13,271 bases of DNA, taken from NCBI GenBank assembly GCA_016840125.1, contig JAEOSY010000090.1:1-13271 (forward strand). The letters run 5' to 3'. The DNA is from Candidatus Helarchaeota archaeon. GTDB taxonomy: Archaea > Asgardarchaeota > Lokiarchaeia > Helarchaeales > HEL-GB-A. Below the pieces are notes generated by a model. It had not been told where the DNA came from and searched no databases. It saw nothing but the letters and a program-made list of their open reading frames with translations. This document shows, in pieces, positions 1-7,860 of this stretch (position 1 is the first letter of the stretch; each line of letters starts with the position of its first letter). A program made the position numbers and the translations under genes.

Positions 1-1416
1 AAGAGATGGCGATAGGTAATCGAGCGTTGTATTAAATAACGCGAGGTTCACTTGGTTGCTAGTCGAATACAGATATAAATAATTACCAATCGAATTGCCA
101 GGTCCTAAGGTTACTTTGGGCCCGATCCATGCATCTGCCCCTATGATTGTATCATTGTAGGCAGTAACATCGGCCCCTTGGGTGATCTGTATTACATGCC
201 GAATATTATTGCTACTCGTATTCTCTATTTGGACGGTATTATTGGTATAAAGATCGATATTACCAGATATGTTGACTACCTTTAAAGTACAATTATCTCT
301 TGCGGTTATGAGGGAGAATGTACTGTAATAAGCAGAAATATTGGAATTGTGATTGATATTAACGTAATAGAGGTTAGAATCATTGATTAGAACTTTAACA
401 TCATTAAAAGCCTCTATTCGGTGCAAAAGGCCAATGAATGTAGTATCTACAATTGTGCTGTATGGGACTCCCGCGACGCCCGTCCCGGAAAGTTGATTGT
501 TATCAAAAAGCCAATCACCAGATTCCAAAACTGTATAATTATGGATATATTGAGCGCTAGAGTTAATTAAGGTCAATATCGAATTGTTTTGAACGTGTAT
601 TTCATTGCTGCCTAAGCTAATGTTTCTCAGATACGCCTGCCCATCCTCATAGAGATTAATTCTCCTGCCGTTGGAATACATCATAGTTAAATTACCGTTG
701 TAGCGGACATCTATTCGATTTTGTATATCTGAATTCAGTATTGTAGCGGTTGAATGTCCCCAGAAGCTGTTGGTATCTGAAGTCGAGGTCGTGACATTGT
801 TTAACAGGGAGACCACGTTTTGATTAGTATCAAGATCACGAATTGTTGAGTTCGTTATTCTTACGATTGCATCATTAAAGGCGTTTATAGTATTCGAAAA
901 GCTGGCATTCACCATTTCAAAGATTCCGTACTGGTAAAAGGACCCCGAGGCTAATGAGAACGAACCATGTCTAAAAATAACTTTCTGGTACTGATACACA
1001 TAAAATGTAGATGAAAAAACTGTATCTCCTTCATAGATAATTTCATGGATCCTGGTAAATGTGACTGACGCGGATTCCTCATTCCCGTCCGAATCGTTCA
1101 CCCACGCATAGAGCGTATAGACCCCACCTTGTCCGAGAGTTTTTAGCGTGGAAGTAGTCCAAGTTACATTATTTGGATCGACCCACGCTCCGCCCGTCTC
1201 GTTATAGAGGCGATACCAAACCGTATCCATTTTATCACCTCGGGCATCGAGATTAATGGTGATCTGAGTACTTTGGGATGTTGTCGTTGTGTTAATCGGG
1301 GTGATAATAGTTATTCCCAGCTCTTGTGACTGAAATAGTAAAAGTATTACTGGAATTAAGATCGAGGTTGTAATCACTACTGATAATACAATTGCATAAA
1401 GCGTTTTTCTATTCAT
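1..1416 (-). CDS. Signal-anchored surface protein with Ig-like domain and beta-helix-like repeats, partial (C-terminus beyond the window)
   Basis: Reading from ATG at 1416 toward position 1 gives 472 codons with no stop, so the gene continues off the left edge. Residues about 6-28 form one hydrophobic helix after a short basic N-terminus (MNRK), a signal peptide or anchor that places the rest outside the cell. Residues about 34-122 look like an Ig/fibronectin-type domain, with VWYRLYN, a W-rich strand, YTLYAWVNDSDGNE and SVTFT. From about 125 onward there are short strand-like repeats rich in N, S and T, with many N-x-S/T sequons, as in right-handed beta-helix surface proteins. A weak AGGGA lies about 10 bases before the start. 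No enzyme motif is visible. The role is probably cell-surface structure or adhesion (inference). It resembles the protein at 9742-10737 in style, and both contain IYEGD. Confidence 0.85.
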   Translation of the reverse strand, partial: MNRKTLYAIVLSVVITTSILIPVILLLFQSQELGITIITPINTTTTSQSTQITINLDARGDKMDTVWYRLYNETGGAWVDPNNVTWTTSTLKTLGQGGVYTLYAWVNDSDGNEESASVTFTRIHEIIYEGDTVFSSTFYVYQYQKVIFRHGSFSLASGSFYQYGIFEMVNASFSNTINAFNDAIVRITNSTIRDLDTNQNVVSLLNNVTTSTSDTNSFWGHSTATILNSDIQNRIDVRYNGNLTMMYSNGRRINLYEDGQAYLRNISLGSNEIHVQNNSILTLINSSAQYIHNYTVLESGDWLFDNNQLSGTGVAGVPYSTIVDTTFIGLLHRIEAFNDVKVLINDSNLYYVNINHNSNISAYYSTFSLITARDNCTLKVVNISGNIDLYTNNTVQIENTSSNNIRHVIQITQGADVTAYNDTIIGADAWIGPKVTLGPGNSIGNYLYLYSTSNQVNLALFNTTLDYLSPSL

Positions 1417-1483
1417 CGTTTTGAATTCCCTAATATTATTAATATTATTTGAAAGAATATATTCAAACAATACCTGTTTGTCT

Positions 1484-1492
1484 TTTTATATG
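1484..1492 (-). promoter_or_regulatory. Probable archaeal TATA box for the surface-protein gene at 1-1416
   Basis: On the minus strand this reads TATAAAAAG, a good match to an archaeal TATA box, about 70 bases before the ATG at 1416. Between box and gene lie inverted-repeat motifs: TTTGAA/TTCAAA (1448-1453 and 1462-1467) and the perfect palindrome GAATATATTC (1455-1464). These could be an operator, but AT-rich DNA makes such palindromes common. GAATATATTC could also be a nearer TATA element. Confidence 0.4.
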
Positions 1493-1612
1493 TAATGAGG
1501 AGAACCATTCATCTCTCAAGGAAAAGACGACTGTATTTTTGACCGTGAAAATGATATGCATTCACTTTTTCAAAATTTCGTACGAAACTACCCTTTAATA
1601 AGGATTTATCAG

Positions 1613-2260
1613 TTAAACCCACCCCAACGTGGAGAATACACAAAAAAACACAGTCGCCACCATGATGAGAAGAACCACGATCTTGGTTTTGAAGCGTAGG
1701 GTTTGATGATCATACATCCAAGTAATGAAAAACATGGGCAGTGTATAGGCTACGACGATCAGCGGAATCATGGGCCAGTTCCAGAAGGTCCAATCCCAGA
1801 CTAAGTAGCCCCACTGGTTCAACAATACTTCGATGAACACACAGGCCGCCCCCAATACTAACGGAATTAGGATGCGGTTGGGGATCTGTCTGCCGAGGAT
1901 CTTTATTGTCTCATCCTTTTCAAAGGCATCAAGGATGTTAAAAGCGATAATCGGGACTAATGCAAAGAAGAAAGCAATTTCGATGTTGAATCCGACCAGA
2001 ATTAAATAGGCAGTTTTGCCGGGGGTGACCCAAAGCCCTGAGTAACCGCTGAAGTGGCAGACCAGCGCATTGAACATCTCCCAAATGAATTCGCCTGCAA
2101 TTAGACCGACTCCACAAATGATCCGGGTCCAATTTTTCTTCCCGATCTCAATTGAATAAACATAGATAACGATCACAAGTAGGGGTATCACATACCATTG
2201 GAAGTCATCTAAGGTGCGTAGATTCGCATACGCCTGCTGTGCTGCATCCGAGAAAACCAA
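1613..2260 (-). CDS. Six-helix integral membrane protein of unknown function
   Basis: About 215 residues from a TTG at 2260. Hydrophobic segments lie at about 22-39, 47-68, 83-110, 129-149, 162-183 and 191-212. Aromatic and acidic residues are retained in and beside the helices (FIWEMFNAL, FNIEIAFFF, VWDWTFWNWP), so it may bind a ligand or cofactor rather than only span the membrane. I do not recognise the family; a carotenoid-cyclase-like fold was considered, but no signature was found. The same frame stays open to a TTG at 2353, but that start leaves only 22 bases to the divergent gene, has no ribosome binding site, and would translate through a strong TATA-like tract at 2298-2312. The TTG at 2260 is preceded by GGGTGG (2267-2272) at suitable spacing. 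GTG at 2332 is a third option. Confidence 0.75.
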   Translation of the reverse strand: MVFSDAAQQAYANLRTLDDFQWYVIPLLVIVIYVYSIEIGKKNWTRIICGVGLIAGEFIWEMFNALVCHFSGYSGLWVTPGKTAYLILVGFNIEIAFFFALVPIIAFNILDAFEKDETIKILGRQIPNRILIPLVLGAACVFIEVLLNQWGYLVWDWTFWNWPMIPLIVVAYTLPMFFITWMYDHQTLRFKTKIVVLLIMVATVFFCVFSTLGWV

Positions 2261-2297
2261 TTTATTCCACCCGTTTTTATCATTAATACTTTCTGTT

Positions 2298-2312
2298 ATA
2301 TTTATTATAAAA
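2298..2312 (-). promoter_or_regulatory. Probable TATA box for the membrane-protein gene ending at 1613
   Basis: The minus strand here reads TTTATAATAAATATA. A start of transcription about 25 bases downstream would fall near 2275, giving a short leader that contains GGGTGG before the TTG at 2260. This supports the shorter gene model over a start at 2353. Confidence 0.45.
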
Positions 2313-2375
2313 ATAGGTCCGATACATAACACATTAAATGAAGGGTGGAGCAATTTGAGTTATTGAGGACTTGAT

Positions 2376-3464
2376 ATGATTTTTCTCATACAAGAGTACG
2401 TTGGCACCGTACGAGAGTTTCTCATCGCACTGGATGCGATTCAGTTAGCTATTTGTATCGAATTAACAATGTTTTTTCTCTTTCGGGGTTTGAAGAATAA
2501 ACAAACTCTAAAAATAAATATCGGGTGGGGGCTAGTCTATCTCTGTTTTAGCTATATTGTTGCTTTTAATATTTGGAGAATATTTTATGCAACAGAAGTG
2601 GCGATCACCACATTAAGTAAGATAAACTTCCTACTCCCGTTACTATCAACTATAATCCTGATGGAGTATTTACTCCAGCGGTATCAAAAAACTTGGTATA
2701 TTTTCTCAATTTTAGGGATTGCTCTGTCGTTAATTTATATTTTGATACCCGAAGTTGCGGGAAATCTTTTTACGAATACTACCTTAGTAATTCTACTCGT
2801 TTTTGGAATCTTATTCTTTGGGAAATTTATTAAACTCTCAAAAGGGATTGTACGAAAGTACGTCCTTCTCTTTACCTTCTCCTTTTTTCTTGTTATCATT
2901 GGGTGGATGTTGATTTCTCCGAGGAATACCGATCTATTTTTATTAAATCTAGGAATGGACCCCATCGTGCATGGAACTCTTGCAAGAGGCGTCCAAATTG
3001 GCTCATTCATATTGATGGCTGCGGTCTTACTGAAGCTGCCCATTTTCTTCGAAGTAAATTGGCGGGAAAATCTGATTCAATTGTATATCGTGGTTAGGGA
3101 TAGAGGGGTCCCAATTTTCCACACGAGATTCCAGGAAAACGATTTAGAGGATTCAAGAGATGATATGGAGGAGGACCTTGTTGCTGGAGGGATGGCGGGT
3201 ATCACCGCAATGTTGAAGGAAATATCTCAGAGCACCGAAGAACTCAAAATTATCGATCATGGTGACCTTAAAATAATACTCGAACATGGAGATAACTTCT
3301 TCATTGCTTTACTAGCAAAGGAGGAAATGAATATTTATTGGGATCGGGTTAAACAGCTCCATAGAACCATTGAACGCCTTTTTGGAAATATTCTAAAGGC
3401 ATGGGATGGAAATCTGGCTTATTTCGAACCTTTAAAGACCATCGTAAGAGACGATTTCCAATAA
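2376..3464 (+). CDS. Seven-helix membrane protein with a C-terminal longin/roadblock-like cytoplasmic domain
   Basis: 362 residues. The ATG is fixed by GAGG at 2365-2368, seven bases upstream. Seven hydrophobic helices are predicted at about 15-36, 48-70, 83-100, 107-126, 134-152, 160-180 and 204-224. Residues about 230-362 are soluble: a strand pair (LIQLYIVVRDRGVPIFHTRF), a helix beginning DLVAGGMAGITAMLKEI, further strands (LKIIDHGDLKIILEHGDNFFIALLAKE), then a long helix with RTIERLFGNILKAWDG. This order and the A-G-(x)n-GI-x-x-ML-x-EI pattern resemble longin/roadblock-type domains, which in Asgard archaea are common and are thought to partner small GTPases. A sensory or GTPase-recruiting membrane platform is an inference; no GTPase lies in the window. 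It is divergent from the membrane protein at 1613-2260 and convergent with the dehydratase operon, 25 bases apart. The family assignment is by pattern, not by search. Confidence 0.8.
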   Translation: MIFLIQEYVGTVREFLIALDAIQLAICIELTMFFLFRGLKNKQTLKINIGWGLVYLCFSYIVAFNIWRIFYATEVAITTLSKINFLLPLLSTIILMEYLLQRYQKTWYIFSILGIALSLIYILIPEVAGNLFTNTTLVILLVFGILFFGKFIKLSKGIVRKYVLLFTFSFFLVIIGWMLISPRNTDLFLLNLGMDPIVHGTLARGVQIGSFILMAAVLLKLPIFFEVNWRENLIQLYIVVRDRGVPIFHTRFQENDLEDSRDDMEEDLVAGGMAGITAMLKEISQSTEELKIIDHGDLKIILEHGDNFFIALLAKEEMNIYWDRVKQLHRTIERLFGNILKAWDGNLAYFEPLKTIVRDDFQ

Positions 3465-3489
3465 AATGCTAAGAATCTTTCGTATTCTT

Positions 3490-4803
3490 TCATTTCAGCA
3501 TCTCAATAAACGCCCCAATGCGCGTCTGGATTTGCCCTACATTATCACCGGGGGAATAGAAGTCAAGTGGGATAATCGGAATTCCTAGTTCATCTTGAAC
3601 TAGTTCCTTCATCTTTCGGAAGGCCGGCGTAGTAAATCGACATCCCCATACGTGGGAAAAAAGAATGGCATCTGCTTGGACACGTTTTGCCACGCCCATC
3701 CACGTTTCAATCAAATCAAAAATCCCATTTTTTATGTTAATATCCAAAAGGTTTTTTGCGTAATTTTCAACCATATCCCCTGTGGTTTTTATTGAAGGCT
3801 TGGTATAATAAGTTTCAAAGAGGTCTAGATAGAGTAAGACTGCCCCTGCGTGCTCAAAAGTGGAAGGGAGGCTGGGATCAAATCCTGGAGAGCCGGCTAT
3901 CACTACCCGAAAGACGTTTTCCTTCTTATAGTTTGGAAGCCCTTTTTTATACTTTCGCCGAACGTCATAAAGCAGGTTCTTCATTGCATTTCGGAAGTAG
4001 ATCGGGTCACTTAAGTAATCGATAAGACATCCGTGAATCAATAAGAGTGCGGCTGTATGAACTGGAACATAGCCTTTAATAAAGTAAGTGTATAGCTCTC
4101 GTACATATGATCGAATCTCGTTCGAGATTTTAGCAATTCTGCGTAATCGCGCATCTGTGATACTTGAACCAGAGAGATCTTCCAATGTTGCGATAAACCG
4201 GTGGAGCTCTGAACGAACCATCTCTACTAGGTCCTCATTCGAATTATCACCATAAGGCTTTTCGAAGAAGAACATCGGTTTGTAATGCCCCATGCGTTCA
4301 TAAAATTTCGCGAAGTGGAGGCAATAGTCCCCCTCTCCCCCCCCCAAAACGAGATCAACGAGCTTCTGATTTTTGACTAAGGCCCCATAACAGATGCGAG
4401 TCTGGCAACATGTATCCATGTAAAACTGCGCTTTCTCTGCTATGTTTATGAGGCTGGTGAATATTTTTGAGAATTCCTCCTGACTAATACTCTCAAAATA
4501 TCCTACGGAAACGTTCTCCCTATTCTTCATGTAGTATGAGACCGCGTATTTGAGCAGGTGAAGACGATTAATAATGTCTACAATCCCAATGTATTTGCTG
4601 AAGGGAAATTCGGTTAATCGCGGGAGGAACAGTGGGAGAGTATTTTTTGCGCCATAGATTAAATCCATTGGCGGGAGAAAACCTGCCACGATCTTCTTTC
4701 CTCTCTTTCGGGCTTTTGCAATCTGAATAGGTCCCATTAAATATCTAATTCCCATATCAAGGATGGGCTGTAGTGTAAAATCTGCGGTCTGATCATTAAT
4801 CAT
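3490..4803 (-). CDS. 2-hydroxyacyl-CoA dehydratase / benzoyl-CoA reductase family subunit, BcrB/HgdA-like
   Basis: 437 residues, close to the usual length of BcrB-type subunits. The family's C-terminal motif is present as VGQIQTRIGAFIEML (about 422-436). Cysteine candidates for a [4Fe-4S] cluster are C132/C133 and C138 in TCCQTRICYG, C161 in GDYCLHF, and C388 in HVWGCRF; such subunits normally use three. In this family the paired subunits accept a low-potential electron from an ATP-driven activator and catalyse radical dehydration of 2-hydroxyacyl-CoA, or reduction of an aromatic acyl-CoA. The start overlaps the stop of the upstream partner (shared ATGA at 4800-4803), indicating translational coupling, and GGAGATGA precedes it. 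A run of nine G bases (minus strand; 4337-4345) encodes part of LGGGEGD, and the frame is intact across it. The substrate cannot be told from sequence. No activator gene is visible. Confidence 0.88.
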   Translation of the reverse strand: MINDQTADFTLQPILDMGIRYLMGPIQIAKARKRGKKIVAGFLPPMDLIYGAKNTLPLFLPRLTEFPFSKYIGIVDIINRLHLLKYAVSYYMKNRENVSVGYFESISQEEFSKIFTSLINIAEKAQFYMDTCCQTRICYGALVKNQKLVDLVLGGGEGDYCLHFAKFYERMGHYKPMFFFEKPYGDNSNEDLVEMVRSELHRFIATLEDLSGSSITDARLRRIAKISNEIRSYVRELYTYFIKGYVPVHTAALLLIHGCLIDYLSDPIYFRNAMKNLLYDVRRKYKKGLPNYKKENVFRVVIAGSPGFDPSLPSTFEHAGAVLLYLDLFETYYTKPSIKTTGDMVENYAKNLLDINIKNGIFDLIETWMGVAKRVQADAILFSHVWGCRFTTPAFRKMKELVQDELGIPIIPLDFYSPGDNVGQIQTRIGAFIEMLK

Positions 4804-5909
4804 GAAATCATCTCCAAGAACGCCTCAATCCGGGTTCCAATTTGCCCAGTACTCGACTCAGCGTAATCTCTATCTAAATCAAGCAGGGGTATATTGTGCC
4901 GTGTCATATATCTCTTGAACTCTGGTTTCAGATTAGAATATGAATCACAAAATTTCAGTGTATGGTAAATTATTCCAGCAGCTCCAAATCCTTTATATAA
5001 TCCAAGGATTTTAGGCATTCGGATTTCAGATTCGGAGGTCATCCTTCCACATAAATTTTTTCGAAGATAACGGTCGGCAAGAGCTTCTAAGGGAGATCCT
5101 TGGTTGAGATCTACGTCCTCTAGGAAATAATCCATTGATGACCAGAGATCATCCGCAACAATGAGACCTCCGTACTGCTCTTCAATTAGTTCGAGGATCG
5201 TATCACCAAGCGTAATTCCACTCCCTGTTAAAAAGACTCGAGAACCTGAGTATTGAGGGGGATTATTCTTTACACTTTGTAATATTTTTTCACATTTCAC
5301 AATAGTATTTTCAGCCCCTAACAGGAATGCGTGACACACTAATTCATGCATTGTCATTCCACGAACTGGGGGGTGATTCTTTTTTCTAAAATTGTTAATT
5401 TCCCTCAATAAGGTCCGCATTTTGTTATATGCTCTGATTGCATTTGAAAAAGTTTGAGGGGATGCCTTGTTCCCTGTAAAATCCTCTAAATAGGTCTGAA
5501 CTTTCTTCAACTCACTCAGATAGAATTTAAAAGCGGCATTTGAGGTAACATGGGGAATGGAAATAGTAATTGATGGAATATTGAAGTTGGCTGAATAATT
5601 TCCCACATTTTGAGCACCATTACAGAACGTACTCACAATCAAAGTATCGATAAGGGCATAGAGTGGATGACCTTTCTCAAAAAATCCAAGAGTTGCACGT
5701 CCATATGGACAAGTCGTTGCTGAAAGATACTGATCCCCTATCTCTTGCTCATCCTTTCCCCCTAGAATCAGTCGTAAGGGGATCGCACCAGATGCCACAA
5801 CTAATTCATCCGGGAAGATTCCATGTTGGAGGATTCCCACAATTTTTCGACCCGCATCCTTTTGCGCTTTAAGATAATCGACTGCCTCATCAATAACCGT
5901 ACTGTTCAT
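4800..5909 (-). CDS. 2-hydroxyacyl-CoA dehydratase / benzoyl-CoA reductase family subunit, BcrC/HgdB-like
   Basis: 369 residues, typical of the smaller subunit (BcrC or HgdB, about 380). Three well-separated cysteines fit the single iron-sulfur cluster of this subunit: C67 (TTCPYGRATLGFF), C96 (VSTFCNGAQNVGNY) and C321 (LKFCDSYSN). The N-terminal KIVGILQHGIFPDELVVASGAIPLRL region and the C-terminal SSTGQIGTRIEAFLEMI are characteristic of PF06050-type proteins. It is the first gene of a two-gene operon, and the order small subunit then large subunit matches bcrC-bcrB. A TATA-like CATAAAAAG lies about 30 bases before the ATG and no clear Shine-Dalgarno site is seen, so the leader may be very short. 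Benzoyl-CoA reductase, 2-hydroxyglutaryl-CoA dehydratase and related uncharacterised enzymes are all possible. Confidence 0.9.
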   Translation of the reverse strand: MNSTVIDEAVDYLKAQKDAGRKIVGILQHGIFPDELVVASGAIPLRLILGGKDEQEIGDQYLSATTCPYGRATLGFFEKGHPLYALIDTLIVSTFCNGAQNVGNYSANFNIPSITISIPHVTSNAAFKFYLSELKKVQTYLEDFTGNKASPQTFSNAIRAYNKMRTLLREINNFRKKNHPPVRGMTMHELVCHAFLLGAENTIVKCEKILQSVKNNPPQYSGSRVFLTGSGITLGDTILELIEEQYGGLIVADDLWSSMDYFLEDVDLNQGSPLEALADRYLRKNLCGRMTSESEIRMPKILGLYKGFGAAGIIYHTLKFCDSYSNLKPEFKRYMTRHNIPLLDLDRDYAESSTGQIGTRIEAFLEMIS

Positions 5910-5941
5910 GATACTTTTTCAAATCCTGTAGGTATAAGCTC

Positions 5942-5949
5942 TTTTTATG
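5942..5949 (-). promoter_or_regulatory. Probable TATA box for the dehydratase/reductase operon
   Basis: The minus strand reads CATAAAAAG, about 33-40 bases before the ATG at 5909. Transcription would start around 5918, giving a leader of roughly ten bases, consistent with the lack of a ribosome binding site. Confidence 0.45.
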
Positions 5950-6031
5950 GGAGAATTTTTATTGATAATTCATTAAAATTAAATCTACTTAATTAATGCG
6001 TTTATTTATAATCGAACTAGAGGGCTATAAA

Positions 6032-7786
6032 ATGAGCAAAGAACCGGAATTTGTTTATGAAAAAGAATGCTGGTATGTCAGCGCACTCATTAATACGGAT
6101 CACATCGCATGTGCCGATAATATTTGTGAGATTGAAGCCCTAATTAAAGAGAAAGTTGCGAATTTGTCTGATTTAGACCTTAAGAAGATAGATTACAATC
6201 CTGAGTATGTAAAAAAAGTAAAAGATCTAGGAAAAAATATGTCAATTGAGTGTACTTGGGTTCCCTTTATTTATTTTTTTCCCTATCATAATGAAAATAA
6301 GGATTTATTTTTCAATTCCTTAGGATATTTTCGATTCGAGGTCGAATATTACAAGGATAAGCCAAAAAAGAAGACATCCATAGAACCTATTCTAATTCAA
6401 CAGATTCCAATAATTGTCTTAGATCTCCTACGCGTTTATGGTGAAAAAACCAGAAATCAATATCTGTTCATGGATCCTGAAAGCCCCATCTATATTTTTA
6501 TTGTTTCTACAGACATGCAACCCGAAAATATACCATGGTCACAAGAAAATATAAATAAATATAAAAAAGTCATCGGAAATTGGACTGAAATATATTCTGG
6601 ACAGTGGCCTGATTATTCTGAGGCACTTTATGACAGACGTATTAAAAGTAATTTATCCAATCGATTATCTGAACTCCATTTTATTCGTCGGAATTCCGGC
6701 TTCATTTTTATGGTAGAGAAAAATTACGGTATGTTCTTTAACAGATATATGCGGACATATGTCCTAGAACCCACCGCCCGCATACGCGCCATACTCTTCG
6801 CCTTGATGGCCCTCAACGAATCCATAGACATCCTCTTTGTGAGAATGCACCACCAAAAATTTGACCTCGATGCAATGGAAGAAAAACTTCGCAGTTTGAA
6901 ATATTTACGGGGAATGATCCAAACTCAAATGAGTGTAATCTATAATGAGCTTGATTACAATCGACGTCAGCATTACACTCGCATCTTAACTCATTTAATG
7001 AAAGAATTTCAACTTGAGAAGATCATCGACCGGATTAGCAACAAATTTGATGTATTCTATGATTCGATGCAAGTCCATTATCAAAAGAGAATGGAAGATA
7101 AACAAGCGAATGTAGCGCGTGGAATGAATGTGTTGAATCTCTTGTTTGGCTTTGGAATTCTAGCAGATCTCGGTCAAATTCTAGCTATCGCCTTGAGTGA
7201 ACCGCCCGCTGCACTATTCAATTGGGTAGTTTTTGGCGGAATCAATGTTTTTCTCATTATAATTGCCATCTATCTCTTGCGAATTAGATTTAGAATAAAG
7301 GAAACCGCGGTTCGGAAGACAGTGGATGCCGTCATCGTGGATGAGAATGGTAATGTAGTTATGGTAGAACGAAAATATCCCCCCTTCAGAGGCCAGTTGG
7401 CATTTCCAGGTGGATTCCTCCATAAGGGTGAAAGCCATAAAAAAGCCGTCCTACGAGAAACAAAAGAAGAAACAGATCTCGATGTGGAAATAGCCAAGAA
7501 GATTGGTGTCTTCGATAGACCCGGACGCGATCCGCGAGGGCTCGTTGAAACAACAGCTTTCTTATGTACGGTAAAAGGAGATATTCGAAAGGCAAAAGCT
7601 GGTGATGATGCGGCACTTGCGACTATCCAATCTCTCATAAGTTTGAAGGAACGATACATGGCCTTCGACCACGAGGATATTCTCAAAGCTGCAGTGAAAT
7701 TAATAGCTGATAAAAAGACCCGTGGCTTGAATTCAGTGCTAGATAGTGAAAAACTAGTGGAAAGTGCTAAGGAATTTCTGAAATAA
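6032..7786 (+). CDS. Membrane-anchored Nudix hydrolase with a large uncharacterised N-terminal region
   Basis: 584 residues from ATG 6032, chosen because GAGGG (6020-6024) sits seven bases upstream. An in-frame ATG at 5996 would add 12 residues but has no ribosome site. Residues 1 to about 350 are soluble and unrecognised, ending in a long helical stretch (about 245-365). Two membrane helices follow at about 365-386 and 396-417. The rest is a Nudix domain: TVDAVIVDENGNVVMVERKY, then a Nudix box starting at G461 (GGFLHKGE), with REtkEE catalytic glutamates at about 476-480. The box departs from consensus at two structural places (T and D for a hydrophobic residue and the final G), but the metal-binding residues are kept. 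FDRPGRDPRG downstream is typical of ADP-ribose pyrophosphatase-like Nudix enzymes, so a nucleoside-diphosphate-linked substrate is likely. A GMN triplet at the first helix recalls CorA but is placed differently. Confidence 0.87.
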   Translation: MSKEPEFVYEKECWYVSALINTDHIACADNICEIEALIKEKVANLSDLDLKKIDYNPEYVKKVKDLGKNMSIECTWVPFIYFFPYHNENKDLFFNSLGYFRFEVEYYKDKPKKKTSIEPILIQQIPIIVLDLLRVYGEKTRNQYLFMDPESPIYIFIVSTDMQPENIPWSQENINKYKKVIGNWTEIYSGQWPDYSEALYDRRIKSNLSNRLSELHFIRRNSGFIFMVEKNYGMFFNRYMRTYVLEPTARIRAILFALMALNESIDILFVRMHHQKFDLDAMEEKLRSLKYLRGMIQTQMSVIYNELDYNRRQHYTRILTHLMKEFQLEKIIDRISNKFDVFYDSMQVHYQKRMEDKQANVARGMNVLNLLFGFGILADLGQILAIALSEPPAALFNWVVFGGINVFLIIIAIYLLRIRFRIKETAVRKTVDAVIVDENGNVVMVERKYPPFRGQLAFPGGFLHKGESHKKAVLRETKEETDLDVEIAKKIGVFDRPGRDPRGLVETTAFLCTVKGDIRKAKAGDDAALATIQSLISLKERYMAFDHEDILKAAVKLIADKKTRGLNSVLDSEKLVESAKEFLK

Positions 7787-7787
7787 T

Positions 7788-7811
7788 AGAGAAATCTCTA
7801 TCTCTTAAGAG
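7788..7811. repeat. Two adjacent short inverted repeats just after the Nudix gene
   Basis: AGAGAAATCTCT (7788-7799, five-base arms) and the perfect palindrome CTCTTAAGAG (7802-7811) follow the stop codon. They could slow or end transcription of the Nudix gene, but no U-rich tract follows. Confidence 0.35.
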
Positions 7812-7834
7812 CTGGTAGACCGATTTAGCAAATA

Positions 7835-7843
7835 CTTAAAATA
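7835..7843 (+). promoter_or_regulatory. TATA-like box before the G+C-rich island
   Basis: CTTAAAATA preceded by AATA fits an archaeal TATA box. Counting about 25 bases on places the start of transcription at about 7861-7865, where base composition jumps and the presumed RNA begins. Confidence 0.4.
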
Positions 7844-7860
7844 CCTATGTATTGCTTTAT

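Noticed and set aside
1438..1467. AT palindromes upstream of the first surface gene as a specific operator
   Set aside because: GAATATATTC and TTTGAA/TTCAAA are real inverted repeats, but such patterns are frequent in DNA this AT-rich and their centres do not coincide.
1613..2353. Carotenoid lycopene cyclase or CruF-like enzyme for the six-helix protein
   Set aside because: The helix count and the aromatic/acidic motifs were suggestive, but I could not see the family signature residues, so no function is assigned.
7124..7132. GMN triplet beside a membrane helix in the Nudix protein, suggesting a CorA-type magnesium channel
   Set aside because: In CorA the GMN follows the first of two C-terminal membrane helices; here it precedes the helix, and a Nudix domain follows the second helix.
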